DNA from: Acanthochromis polyacanthus
Lineage: Eukaryota > Chordata > Actinopteri > Pomacentridae
Reading direction: 5' to 3'
NCBI RefSeq assembly: GCF_021347895.1
Contig: NC_067131.1
Location: 10,816,653-10,880,652 of the forward strand
DNA length: 64,000 bases
Below the pieces are notes generated by a model. The model saw only the letters and a list, made by a program, of their open reading frames with translations. It was not told where the DNA came from and made no database searches. Made by a program: the position numbers and the translations under genes. This document shows positions 1-12,464 of the stretch, in pieces. The number at the start of each line of letters is the position of its first letter. Positions within the stretch are counted from its first letter, which is position 1.

Positions 1-1408
1 GAGCCTGAATGGACGACATATGAGGACCACACAGTGTGGGACCTGGACTACTTTGAGAGGACTGAGGAACAGAGGTGGCAACATGGAATTAAAAGTTCTG
101 GGGCTCAGACTAATAATGGGAGACAGAGAGATGGAGGTAGCAGGCCTGACTCTCGGCCACGTAGGCCTCTGGCTCCGGCACACAGGAGACCGGAGAGACC
201 CAAATCATCTCCTCCACCAAGGCCCAGACTCCCACCTCGACCCAGCCTGCCTGCACGTAGCCATCGCCAACATGCTGGCAGAAATCAGTCAAACTATACA
301 AACGGAAACACTCGACCCTTAAAACCCAAACTAACTCATAGCCTAACATTGCCTAGCACTCATTCTGGTTGGTCTAAAGACAGCAGATATTATCAGAGGT
401 CATCAACAGATGGTTCCTCCACTAATAACGGGGCTGCAAGTCTTTCCCAGACATTGATTAATCTTGTTGAGGGCCATAAGCAGAAGAAGCTGACTCGCCA
501 TGCCAGTGTAAGTGATGCTGATATGATGCAGCACACTGCCGACGCACGGCCGTGCTCCCAGCAGACGACTAGAGGCTCCAATGGGATGCTGCCAACATCC
601 ATCACCTTAGAAGCCTTGGCAACCTCAGCCGGTGACCTGGAGGCCAAACTCTCCCAGCAGCTTTTTGAATTCGAGAAAAGCTTGACTACACCGTACAGCG
701 ATACTAACGTGGGTTCTGGTGCCTCCAGAGGTGTGTCGCCTGTAGCCGACCTGAACCAGCAATCCATCATCTCACGCCACTTTTCCATCCTGGACTACAG
801 CCATGAAAGCGATATCATGCGAGGCTCCTCACATTCTCCTGTTTCCAACCTTACGCAGTCCAATTCTTTCTCTTTGGAAAGAAGAAGAACCCTCCGCCCT
901 CCTCCTCCTCGTCCGAGAGTCCATCGTCCTGCAGCTCCAGCTCCGTACAAACCAGCTCGCCCGGCTCCTCGTCCTCCTCCACGCTGTCCGAGACAAAACA
1001 CCACCCCTCCAACTGACAACTCCCTCACCAGCAGCCCCATCTTCTACTCCCCCGACGAGCCGGCTGCAAACCTCCTCGACCAAACAGTGGGAGGCCAGGC
1101 CGAGTTCGGCGACCTCGCAGCTGCCCAGGAGCACGAAATCCAGAGCCAGCTGGAAGCAGAGCAGGAGCTGGAGAGGGAGATGGAGCTGGAGAGTCAGAGG
1201 CAGAGGGAGGAGGAGGAGAGGTACCAGCTGTTACTGAGGCTGCAGGAGGTGGAGCACGACATGGAGGCGTACGCTCACACGGCCGAGGAGCTCAGGGCGA
1301 TGCTGGAGGAGGAGGAGGAGGAGACGGCTCGAATGCAGGCTCTGGAGAACCTGGAGTTCTGCAACTACACACTGGAGACGTTGGCCCTGGAGCAGCAGCA
1401 GCTACAAG
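1..1408 (+). CDS. dnmbp: dnmbp large internal exon: linker and coiled coil (5' partial)
   Basis: Open in frame 1 from base 1, with no start needed because the exon enters from upstream. It encodes about 469 residues: a basic, Pro/Arg-rich segment (polyproline runs near residues 70-95 and 295-320, likely SH3 or EVH1 ligands), then the conserved [11 protein letters not shown] motif, then a Glu/Gln-rich heptad region (about residues 370-469) predicted to form a coiled coil just before the DH domain. The exon ends at CAAG|GTAAGA in phase 1, which fits the acceptor at 21803 (G+AA gives Glu). The next in-frame stop lies 20 bases into the intron, as expected for a true donor. Confidence 0.92.
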
Positions 1409-4400
1409 GTAAGACTGGTGGGCAATAGAGCGGAGTCAGAGAAGACCACAAGGGTGATGTGGGAGTTTCGTGAACCTTCAGTTAGACCCCAAAATGGATA
1501 TTTCCTAATAAAGATAAGATAGTAGAACTAAAGACAGTCTGAGTCCAAAATATTTGATTTGGCGCTGGGAGCTGTTTGGGTTTTTTGCTTGAGTTTAAGC
1601 TTATAAAAAAGTTATCTCCTATATGAGAGATCTGAGCAGAACTGCACTGGTAAGTCAATAAACTGATCAAGTTCTCAGCTAGAATTTAATGTCCAGCTGT
1701 TATAATCACTGAATTATCATTTCTGTTTTCTTTTTTTTCCGAAAACAAATGCCAAGCTTTTACTGGTTGCAGCTTCTCATTTGATTGATTGGTTGTTAAT
1801 ATTTTTTTGTTTTTTACAGTATTGCATAGATTTAGGTTAAGATGCAAACAATTTTTTGATTTGATTGTAGATAATTCATAATTCATAATTCCTGCGGGTC
1901 AAAATTGATCCAGTTTAAGGTTTGAAAATGTGGGAAAAAAATAAATTTTCACAGTGAAACTTCTGATGTCCACATTTTCAACATTTTTTGGAAATTTTTG
2001 AACATTTTTTGGTGGAAAAAGAAATGCTAAAAATGTTTCTTAAGAACATTCACAAACAAATCAAACAAAATCCAGCGAAATTCACTGTATTTTGGTTGAT
2101 TTTTTTGTGAATGTTCTTAAAGAAATATTAGAAGTTTTACTGATATATATATGTAATCACTTTAGATATTTTTAGGATTATTTTGAAGATTTTTACTAAA
2201 TTTTTTGAAAAATATTTCCAAGAATTTTCTCACCAAATTCGGGGGATTTTTTAAAATAAAACTTTTAAGGGAAACCTTAAAGGAATTATTGGAATTTTAT
2301 TCCTGAAAGTTTTGCAAATTTTGAGAAATTTGGGGAATTTTTTTGATGAATTTTGGGATTTTTTTCCGACAAGAAAACAATATTTTTTGGTGCCCGTAAA
2401 GGAAGACAACAGGAGGGTTAAGAAAATAGATTACAGAATAATAGATATCAAGTTACCTTCAGCCTAACAAGCAGACTAATGCATTTACATATTTGATATA
2501 TTGTCACTTAAAATGCTTAGCAGGCAATCAATGTGTTGATCAGAAGTTACGAGTGAATGGATGCATTAAGATTAGACAAGCCTGTTTTAATTCCACAGTG
2601 GGGAGATTTTCAGTGTTAGAGCAGCAAAGTGGATCGGGCAAAAATTTACTGACATCAAATGGAAAAAAATATAAATAAGCAACATCGTATACATAAATGG
2701 TGTTGATACTGTACAGATTCATTCATATCTAGTCATTCAGATATTGTACAGATTCCTGAATGTAAAAAGTAATGCTTTTGCAGAGGATTATTTAATATTA
2801 AGCAAAAATACTTTAAATTCACATGAATCCAACACGTGGATGTCTCTGTGAAATCTGACAAAACTTTCTCATCAGTGATACATTAAGAAACTAGGTAAAG
2901 CAGCAGCAGCAGTAGAGAAGTCGGGTATTGCTCATGTCCTTTAATGAAGATGTTTTCCTTTTCTTTTTCTTTTTTTTTTGGTTTACAAGATGGTTAACCA
3001 GCAGAACCGATTACATGCCCAAACAGTAGAAACAACGCAAAACAGAAAATAAATAAAGGAGAATATGTTTTAGTTGATGTCATAGTAACTTTCTGCCTGC
3101 AGCGTATTTCATGGAATAATACCCTTCCACAGGAGGCAAAATGTAATATAGAAGGAATCTAAGAATGAGACTTAGCAGATTTCCTCTCTGACCTGCTATA
3201 AAAAACTCTCTCACAGACACACATTCAGAAACGACTGATCTAAACTATTCAGACAAGACATCTCTTTTCCTCTTCACAATTATCAGTGGAAGGAGGACAG
3301 TATATTTAAATTGATGGTTGTCATAACAGTGTGTGTGCGTGTGTGTACGTGTGTGTGTTTGTATGCAGAGGAATTTGCTTTTTCTCAGTTCAGTGTTAAT
3401 TATAAAAGTACAGCAAATGTGGCCGAAGTCGTATGTTGCTGTGGAAGGTGAAGTGAAGGAAAGTGAATTTGTCCACTTTTCAGGTCACTTTTATGTCTTA
3501 CCGTTTGGATTTCGTTAATTTTAGAGCTATTAACCCTCTTAACTTCCTGTCATTTTTTGCTCCTGTCACATTTTTACTCACAGTAGGGTCATTTTCCACT
3601 GCAATAAAGTCACTTTATGGAAACAGAACAACTGTGGCTAGAAGTAGAGAGAACTCAGAAAAAGCTATAATCCTAAAAAAAACTTAAAAGTTAAATGAAT
3701 TACTTTGACTCTGGACTTCACATACACTGAAAAAACCTGAAATCAACATGAACAACATTTTTAAGTCCCTGTAGTTGTTACCCATTGGAAAATACTGTAA
3801 ACACTTACTGTAGACATTTTACTCTTTATATTTTAATTTGTTTGCCTGCAGTTCAGCCGAAAAGTCCCTGAATTTTTGCCAGGTGACTGTGGGTCAAAGG
3901 TGGGTCATTATCTGTGCCACTGTTGTGCCAAGGAGCAAAATATTTTTGGAGTTTTTTACAGAATCTGGTTTTTGCATTTTGCTTTACAACCAACACATAT
4001 ATTTTAAAGACACAAATGTTTGAATCCAAGAAAATTTAAATAAAGAAAATTAAATATTGAAGATTTATTAACACAATATTTTTATCTGGCTCCCTACACT
4101 TTGTTACTAAATTAAATAGATCGATTTTTTTCTACTAAATGGAATAAATGTAAAAAAAAAAAACAGTAGTTGGTGGATCAGTAGCATCCAGACCTAATTG
4201 GCTCTGATTTGTTTTTGCTCTGTCGGGCTGTCTGGGTGCACATTGCCATCTGTGGCAGCCCAACACTTTTTCACATAGGTATGAGATACATTCCTGCTCC
4301 TGGTGAGGAGGGAAGCAAGGCACACGTGCCTCCGTCTCTTTTTCCACACCGTGTCTTAGTGGCTCTCTCTGTCCAAATGTCCTCCCTCTCTCGCCTTTCT

Positions 4401-7400
4401 CAGAGTTTCCCTTTTATCCTTTTCCTCCATCATCTGTTCTTTTCCAAGAGAAAGCAAGGAGACTGAGGGCGCTGGGTGTGGTTTTAGGATTTATGCATTA
4501 ACGGTGAGTGGACACGGAGCATGGCCCACTCAGGAGTGGGACCCAGAGCGTGGCTGTGGAGAGCTGTGTCATGGCCCGTGGCACAGCTGTCCACGCTGTT
4601 CGGACTCACTCGGAAAGCCTCGGCCAACAGAATGGCAGGTAGGTTTAAATCTGGGGTGACTTCTGGTTAGTTGCTGTTTGACTGTCAGTGTTATGTTGAT
4701 GAACTTTTAGTTTTTTGCTTTTACGGAAGTGTCAACTGGTAGCTCAGTCACAGCTGGGAATTACCTGCTGCGGTGGCAGTTCTCCAATTTCCTGGATTCG
4801 GTGTATGAGGCAAGGGTTGGGTGCCTTGCTTCATGGCACTAGCATGGTTGACTTTACAGTATTTAATCAGCAGAGATCTTTTTTCCATCATGTCACTTTC
4901 ATTGTCTTCGAGCCATTTAATCTGCTATCTTAGTCAAACCAGACACTCATCGGTGGTTATTTTATCCATAAACAGTTTCTGAAAGAATTTAGCATCACTG
5001 TCTGCTGGTTTAATATATTTGTACTCTGCTTGACATTTAACTTTCTGTCTGCAGAGTTCACTGTTTCTCCCTGATACGCTCACACACACATCCAAATACT
5101 GTCATTCATTTTGAAGCTTCTAATGCAATCACTGCCAGTAAGCATGCTTTTTGTAATGCTAATGTTTCTCATTTTACATTGGACTTCTCATTAATGCAAA
5201 TTAATGTTTTTCCTTGGCAGGATTATTAGAAACTGTGAGACTTTCAAAGAAGTTCTCTTACTTCAAGATAATCTCATTGATCTGGTTAGTGTGAGAGAAA
5301 TCCAGCATATTTAAATTTAAAGGCCCCATAGTGTTCCCCTTTTTTAATCACTTAATGCAGATCTCGCGTCCCCAGAGTGGCTTAGCAATTTTAATGACAG
5401 TGCGAGCCTCCCTGCATGCAAATGTGACTTCACAACATTTCCACCTGACTATTCTGAGGGAACGCTGAAGCTTAAAGAGGGTTTGTTCCCCCTATAGCAG
5501 ACTCATATTTAGGTGCAGCCTGCCCATTCTGCTCAGACTAAGCAAGACTGCAGTGAACTAATAATCAGCAAATACTTGCCTTTATTGTTTCTATTTTTAT
5601 TGCATTTAAATGGCACATATTAGATTTTATCAGCCTCTTTCCGGTGCTTGTTAATATTGGGGGCGACTCTGATCTTTACGTCTGTCAATGAAGAGAATCA
5701 GCCTGAGGTCAAAAACAGGTTCCAGTGACTACAGGTGCCTCTAAGGGTCATGCAGTCACATAGTTTCCATTCACTCATCACAATGTAAGAATCGTCACAC
5801 ACTTCTTTCACAATCATACAGCAAGTATTCAGTTTCTTTTTTCCTGCTTTGCTAATGGCCACACTGTTAGATGTGGAAATGTAGGAAGATGGCGTCATGA
5901 TTTCAGTTGAGAATCAGCAGCTGGAAGGGGAACACATACAAAAACACTCCCGCTGCGAGATGTTTGATGAGCTGATTGTCAACACACAAAAGCTTTTAGT
6001 GCGATACATCAGTAGGATATTAACTTTCCCTTTGTTTTTCCCGTTCAGCTGAGAGTAAGGTGTGTGCATATCAAAGTATTGTGTTGGGATCTTTGTTGCA
6101 AAAAAATGTGTTTGTCATCCTGCTGCTATGCGTCTGTACACACACACACAGCAGTGAGTGTTTTTCCGTGCTTTAACAGGGTGTGTTTCTATGTGTGACG
6201 CTGGAAGACAATAGAAGCTTATTGTTATAAGGCAGGGAGTAACTTCAGTACTGAATAACACTCTGCCTGCATTTCACTCTGCAGAGGCCGGTCCTAAAGG
6301 AGCTGTAGTTCTTAAAATCAAAACAGAAAGAAGCAGTCACATACTGCACAAACTCAGTCGTACTTTTTTGAAGAAATTATTTATTTTGACACCTTCTATC
6401 TTATGCATACTGCCTATATGCTATATATTTAAATATGGAACATGTATATATGTTATTAAAGGGTTGCTTCAGTTCTAATTATTATGCATAAAAGCGAGAG
6501 CACTGAAGCGACAGTTTTTAATGTAACTGAGTAAAAAAAGTGTGTTATGTAATGTGGTAAGATGCGTGTAGAGACTGTAAATATGTCTGAAATTAACGTC
6601 ACAGTGTTAATATTATTGGTTTTTTTTATGAATCTATATCACAATATGGCAAATTGATTTGACTTTTTTCAAATTAAATCTGGCAAAACTGAGCTTATAT
6701 TTTGAAAAATGTCATGATTTCATAAATTATTCTGTTTGTGTCGCAGCTACTCGTGATCATCAATACGGACAATCACATTTCCATGCCTGTGATTATTATT
6801 TTTTTATTTATGATGCAGGTTCGCTGAAAGTCAATGATACCGACTTATTCCTTGCTGTCCATGGCTTTATTGACAAAAATGTTAGTTTCATCGGATGAGC
6901 ATTTGACAAAAAAATTTAAAAAAGATGCAAAAAAGATGCTTTGATATCGACACTAAAATGTAATTTCAAAACTTTTGCTGTATGTGCATTACAGTAGTTT
7001 ACATGATGAAGCCTCGGTCAGTTTAAAATGTGCATGTTTGCCATAAACAGTGCGCTTTTTCTCTCACACTCACCCACTAGTGCAGGTTTTTCTGTCTCCG
7101 CCATCTCTTTGTATTTCCTCTTTTTCTCCTTTAAGCTCTCTGACCTTCAGCCTCCTTTAATTCTTTAAACCTGCTATTAAAACGCCTCCCTCAGCTTCCA
7201 TGACACCACAGCCTGATCTGTTTAACACTGTTTTCAGGATCTGTGTCAGCTTCAGATTTCCCTGAGTTAGCCTCACTATCAGTTTGATGTGTGACCTTAT
7301 TCCTGGACATCACATCGCTTTTTCTAATGTTAATCACGTCCCGAGTAGCCTCCTGTACATAAGCTAACACAGCCACAGAGAGGAATGTTGTATTTGACAT

Positions 7401-10400
7401 TCCTACAGTTGTATCGCGTCCTCATACAAGCAGTTTCGGTTGTGTTCTGCCACTGAAAGCTGAGATGCGGAACACTGATAATTAAACAATATTACATAAG
7501 AAGAGAACCTTGTGAAATTTTGCGTCTGGGCTGAAACTAAATAATAATTTGTGCATTGCAAAAGCATAAATCTGTCACATTTAAACTTCAAAAACCACAC
7601 AATTGCGTAGCGTATGCATGCTTGTGGTGTATTTGTTATTTCAGCCTTTCGCTGTTTCTGTAAACTTCCGTTTAAGTCTAGTCAAGAGTGTCAATTTTAT
7701 TTACAAATGTGATTTTGATTATTGATCAATTCTGTTTTTTCAGGCTAATTAAATACTACACACTGGATTTTACTCAAATTGTAAATCTTGGGGAAAAAAA
7801 GACTTGGATATTAGTGAACAACAAATTCTTTGGATTACATTTTAGATTGTTTGGTTTGATTGTGAAGTGATGCTACCCCACATGTGTGACTGTGTGTATC
7901 CCGTTTGACTGTTTCCTTTAAACCTGTCCCTTGGTGCCTGCCTCTTTCATGGAGAGTTTAAGGGGGGCTATATTATACACCAGCTTTATGAATAGGACTG
8001 AGTTTTTCTCACACTGAAAGATCGTGTCTCCTCTGAGAGTGGGGACAGTCTCCAACAATAGCTCATTGTACGCTCCAGCTTCTACTTTTTCAGTAGCTGC
8101 TCTGGCTTAATCAGGCCGTGTGTTCTCCAGAAATCTCTCTCTCTCTCCACACTCATTGATTCTACTTAACAGTCCTCTTTGAATCAGTCAGCACTCTCAA
8201 AAGAAAAACTTGTCTCAAACAAAATCACGTGGAAAACTTTGCATGTAAATGATTGCCTCTCTCTCACATGCCGGACAGACCGTTTATCAATGTCATTGCC
8301 ATTGAAAGTTACAACTTTAGACATGAATATTTCCATAAAATCCACAGGAAATGACAAAAACAAAGGAAACAGGATACAAGGAAAGATGGAGAATTGTTCC
8401 TGTCACGGATGAAAGCATTAGTAGCCCCTCAAAGGCAGACTGTGAAGTTTGTCCCCAAAGAAAATCTCCAGACAGACTGTTTTCCTGCAAACAGAGGTTC
8501 TAGCCAATTGAAACAATGGGAGTGGCTGCTGGGCTAATCCTGCACTCATGTGACTGAATCATTAACCCAAGGAGGCCCCTCCTTCGGTAACTCTGCCTCC
8601 CCCCCACCCCTCCATGATTCGCTGAGACGGCTGTGGGGAGGGTGTTTCGGTCGTGCTGAGGGCTGGGAGGTGCTTGGGCCAGGCAGTCCTGCAGAGGCAG
8701 TGGAGAGGAGACAGAGAAAACAAGTGGGAGAGTTACAGACAATATGCCTGGCAGGTGGAGTCTCCCACCGCGCTTTGTTATGGAATGCAAGACTTTGGAA
8801 AGAAGGAATAAGGCACGCTGAAGAAGAATCTAAATCAGCTCCGGGTAGGCTGATTTAAACAGCAAAAGCCATGAAGAGCCCGGTAGTTTATGGCAACCCA
8901 GTCATGTTTGGTCAAGTGGATTGGAACTATGCAGCAGGTCCTCCAATACGGAGAGGAAAGAGTGTTGAGGAGCTGGGGGATGCTGGCTGGGCCAAAGAAA
9001 GGGAAAGGATGGCCCATCTGCAACATATTCAACAACTACATCAACTGCAGCTTCACCAGCAACAGGTTGGATATCCTGGATATGGAGTCGTTCCTCCTGG
9101 CCACCTGCCGGGACAACTCCTATTGCCAAGCCCTGGTGACCCACATCCAGCTCCAGCCTGCCCTATTCCAGTACAAGGTGGCATGATGGTACCTGTTGGT
9201 GTGCCAATGCCACCTCTGGCACATGTGGCAGCTCCATATCCAGTGCAGTGGGACAACCAGGCCCAAATCAGACAGGGCAATGTCAGCCGCCAGCTCAGTT
9301 GGGAGTATGATGACCGGCACAAGGCAGCTGTTAAAGACAAGAGGCTTCAAGACCAGGATGTTTACTTCCACCCTCGTTCAGAGGACGGTCACCTAGACTT
9401 GAGGATGTCTGAATGGAAAGGCAAACATTGCTTTTACCAGGGACCTGAGGATTACAGCCACCAGGACTACAACAGAGCGCCACAAGAAAAAGACAATAAT
9501 GACTTTAGAAGTCAAGAAGAATATGATAGATTGGAGGAGGACAGAAGAAGAAGAAGGGATGGTTATGTTAGAGAAAGTGACTATAACTCTGAACGTTATG
9601 ACCATCGGGGTCACAGAGACTCAGAAGAGCGTGATTACAATGACAGATACCGGCACAGGGACCATTATGACAGGAAATATGATGAGCGATATGACGACAG
9701 GGAGAAGCAATATTATGACACAAGGAAATCCCGTAAACACGAGCTCAGAGAACAGGACAGTTACAACAGTGAGTACGAAGACTACTATGATCGTAAAGAC
9801 AATTATGCTCGCAGAGACAACTACAGGGACAGTGACCACTACAATGACCATGATAGGGATTATTATGACTCTAAGGAGAGTCATCGCTCCAGAGAGAAGG
9901 ACTACTACCAGCATAGAGAGGAGGACCGCTACTATGATGAGCGAAAACAAAGGGACCATCACTATGACCGGCGTGCAGAGGATCAATATGAACAAAGAGA
10001 ACATAGCTACAAAGACAGGGAGGTTTATAATCGTAGGGGTGAGGAAACATACAGCAGTAGAGGACGGGGCCAGTATGACTCTGAAGTTGATGAGCACTAT
10101 GGATATAAGGAGAGGGAGCGCTATTCCAGATACAGGGATGCAGGAGATGACAGGAGAGATGAGCAGGACAACCACAGACGGAGGGACTATAAAGCAAGAG
10201 ACCGCTACGAGCGCAGGGCCGTGGACCACTATGACCATGAGAATGAAGACCGCTATGAATCCAGAGAAGTGGAACATTCCCCCTACAAGTCCGGAGACAG
10301 ATATAGAGATTCACGATATGAGGAATACCCTAAGAAAGACCGCAAGACGCACTGTGAGGAATGGGTTGAGCAGCAGAACCAGAAGTTGGCGCTCGGGGAA

Positions 10401-12425
10401 ATGCACTCTTTTGAGGATCCTGGTGTATATCAGCACAGAGACGAGCAGGAAAAGGGATATGAGTCGAGCGCCGGGAGCGTAGGTTCAAAACGGGGTCGCA
10501 AGCCTGTTTATGTGGGCTCTCTGGATCGTAACAGCTTCTACAGGAAGACGGCGCCGAGCTCCCTGCAGAAGTCCAAGTTTGCCACCACCAGGAAGCAGAA
10601 ACCAGGTAAACACAAGAATATTCTCATGTGAGAGAAAGCACTCAACATCCTGTATTTGCACAACATGTCACTTATGAATGTGTGATGTTTTGTAAATCTA
10701 GTTGACACCACTCGAGGTACAACTCAACTTTATTAATGTCCTGAAAAACAAGAGGACACATGGTTTGAAAGGGTTCTTATCACTCGTGTCGATAAAACAG
10801 GGTGGGGAGGCTGACAGTCCTTGGTGTCTCATTGTTGACCTCCAGAGGTGCCCTTCTAATCAATGCTGGGGGAGTGCTGACTAGTCAAACTCACCTCCTT
10901 AGAAAGTGAGTGCTGGTAGCTGTGTGTATGTGTGTGTGCGAGTATCACCTATCCCACAAGAAAGTGAGCTGTCAGGTATTTGTGGGCATAAGAACCTGCA
11001 GAACAGGTTTTGTGGGTCCTTGGTTTTTTGTTGTTCACCCCGTCTGGGTTTCCTGTTTGCTGCTTTCGTCTGCATCACTGACGTTATGTGTACACATAAC
11101 TTGTCTGTTCGATTACTGCATGACTGAAAGGTTAGTCTTTTACTGTCCTGGTTCTTTTTTTTTCAAGCAGGAATGCACTTAAAACCCACTTTAGTGGATG
11201 TGGTGGAATCCACTGGCTCAGATTCAGAGATAACTTCAGTTTTGTTTTGCACACAAACCATATCTTTATTTATCCTATACAACTGGGCCAAAGTGTCACA
11301 AATCCTTTATGGTAAGACATTTAGACAGTCAAATTGTATGTTGTTTTAATCTAAGATTAGCTCTTTGGTTGTGGGAGTGTGTCTTCTAAAGGGAGTGAAG
11401 GAAAGGTCAAACTTTATCAAGACACAAATTCTATGACTGGAGATCATTTATACACAATCGTAGGTTGGAGAAAAAGTAGGAAATCTGTATTTTTGACATT
11501 TCAGCAACTTTAGTAGAAATGTAGTGGACATGAAAATGTATTGACCCCCTTAAAACTGCCAAACAGTGCAATGTGTCACATGAAAACATTTGCCCAAAGA
11601 GAATACAGATGGCAGTTTGAAAGCCTTATTTTAGTTAGAAAAGTTCCTCAATTCTAAATATTATTTCATGATCAGATCAGAAAACAGGATACATGTTCTC
11701 AATAACATGACCAAACATTTGATTCTAAATTTCAAAACTTAATGCTACAAACACATTTTGCTTAGTACTTGGAATGAATTACATTTAAATACCCAGCAGT
11801 AGTAAAATCTAGAGATGCACAATATTGGATTTTAGCCAATATCTGATACGCTGTTTTTTTTAAAGTCATTTTCTCTTATAATGATAAATGCATGCAATCT
11901 TTCCACATTACATCTTTTCTGTAATGTAAGATATTCTAATGCTTGCTCTTATCATGAGCAGTTTTGAAATGGATATATTCACTTATCAAAGTAAGAAAAT
12001 GGCTTCAACTTACGTGTAAATCATACCATAATGTTTTTTATGTAACATTTTCAAACAAATCTGGAAACTTTTAGCCTGACGGGCGTTATTTGCCTGTCGA
12101 TGTTCATATCATCAACTGATACCAATAATGATGCCAATATAGTTGTATATCCCTTGTAAAGTCACGTTGTCGCCTATGAACGTGACTAGTCAAAGGGTAG
12201 CTGTAAAAACAGGGGTGTTGGGCTGATTAACAGTCAGTTCACACAAATAGTAACTAAAACACCATTAAAAAGTTGGTGGTCATGTGTGTGTGAGTGTGTT
12301 TCAGGAGGAATCGAAGAAGGAGTGAACCTGGATCACTTTGTTGTGTCTGAGAAGAAGCAGGTGGCGCCCCAACACCCCTCCCCCAGTCACCTAGAAAGAC
12401 ACACATGCATGGCCACACACGCACG

Positions 12426-12464
<39 letters not shown>

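Noticed and set aside
7191..7400. 69-codon minus-strand frame [15 protein letters not shown]...
   Set aside because: Hydrophilic, no family pattern and no splice sites; not supportable.
8550..8858. 102-codon frame just upstream of the Asp/Arg/Tyr exon
   Set aside because: No domain, a different frame from the 8871 exon, and it ends at the TAA just before that ATG. More likely 5' UTR or promoter sequence.
9621..10277. Minus-strand frame of 218 codons rich in Val/Ile/Leu, and a plus-strand +1 frame of 327 codons (9499-10482)
   Set aside because: Both are shadows of the Asp/Arg/Tyr repeat exon: GAC/CGC/TAT codons read in other frames give Val/Ile or Thr/Met runs. The main frame alone has a sensible start and donor.
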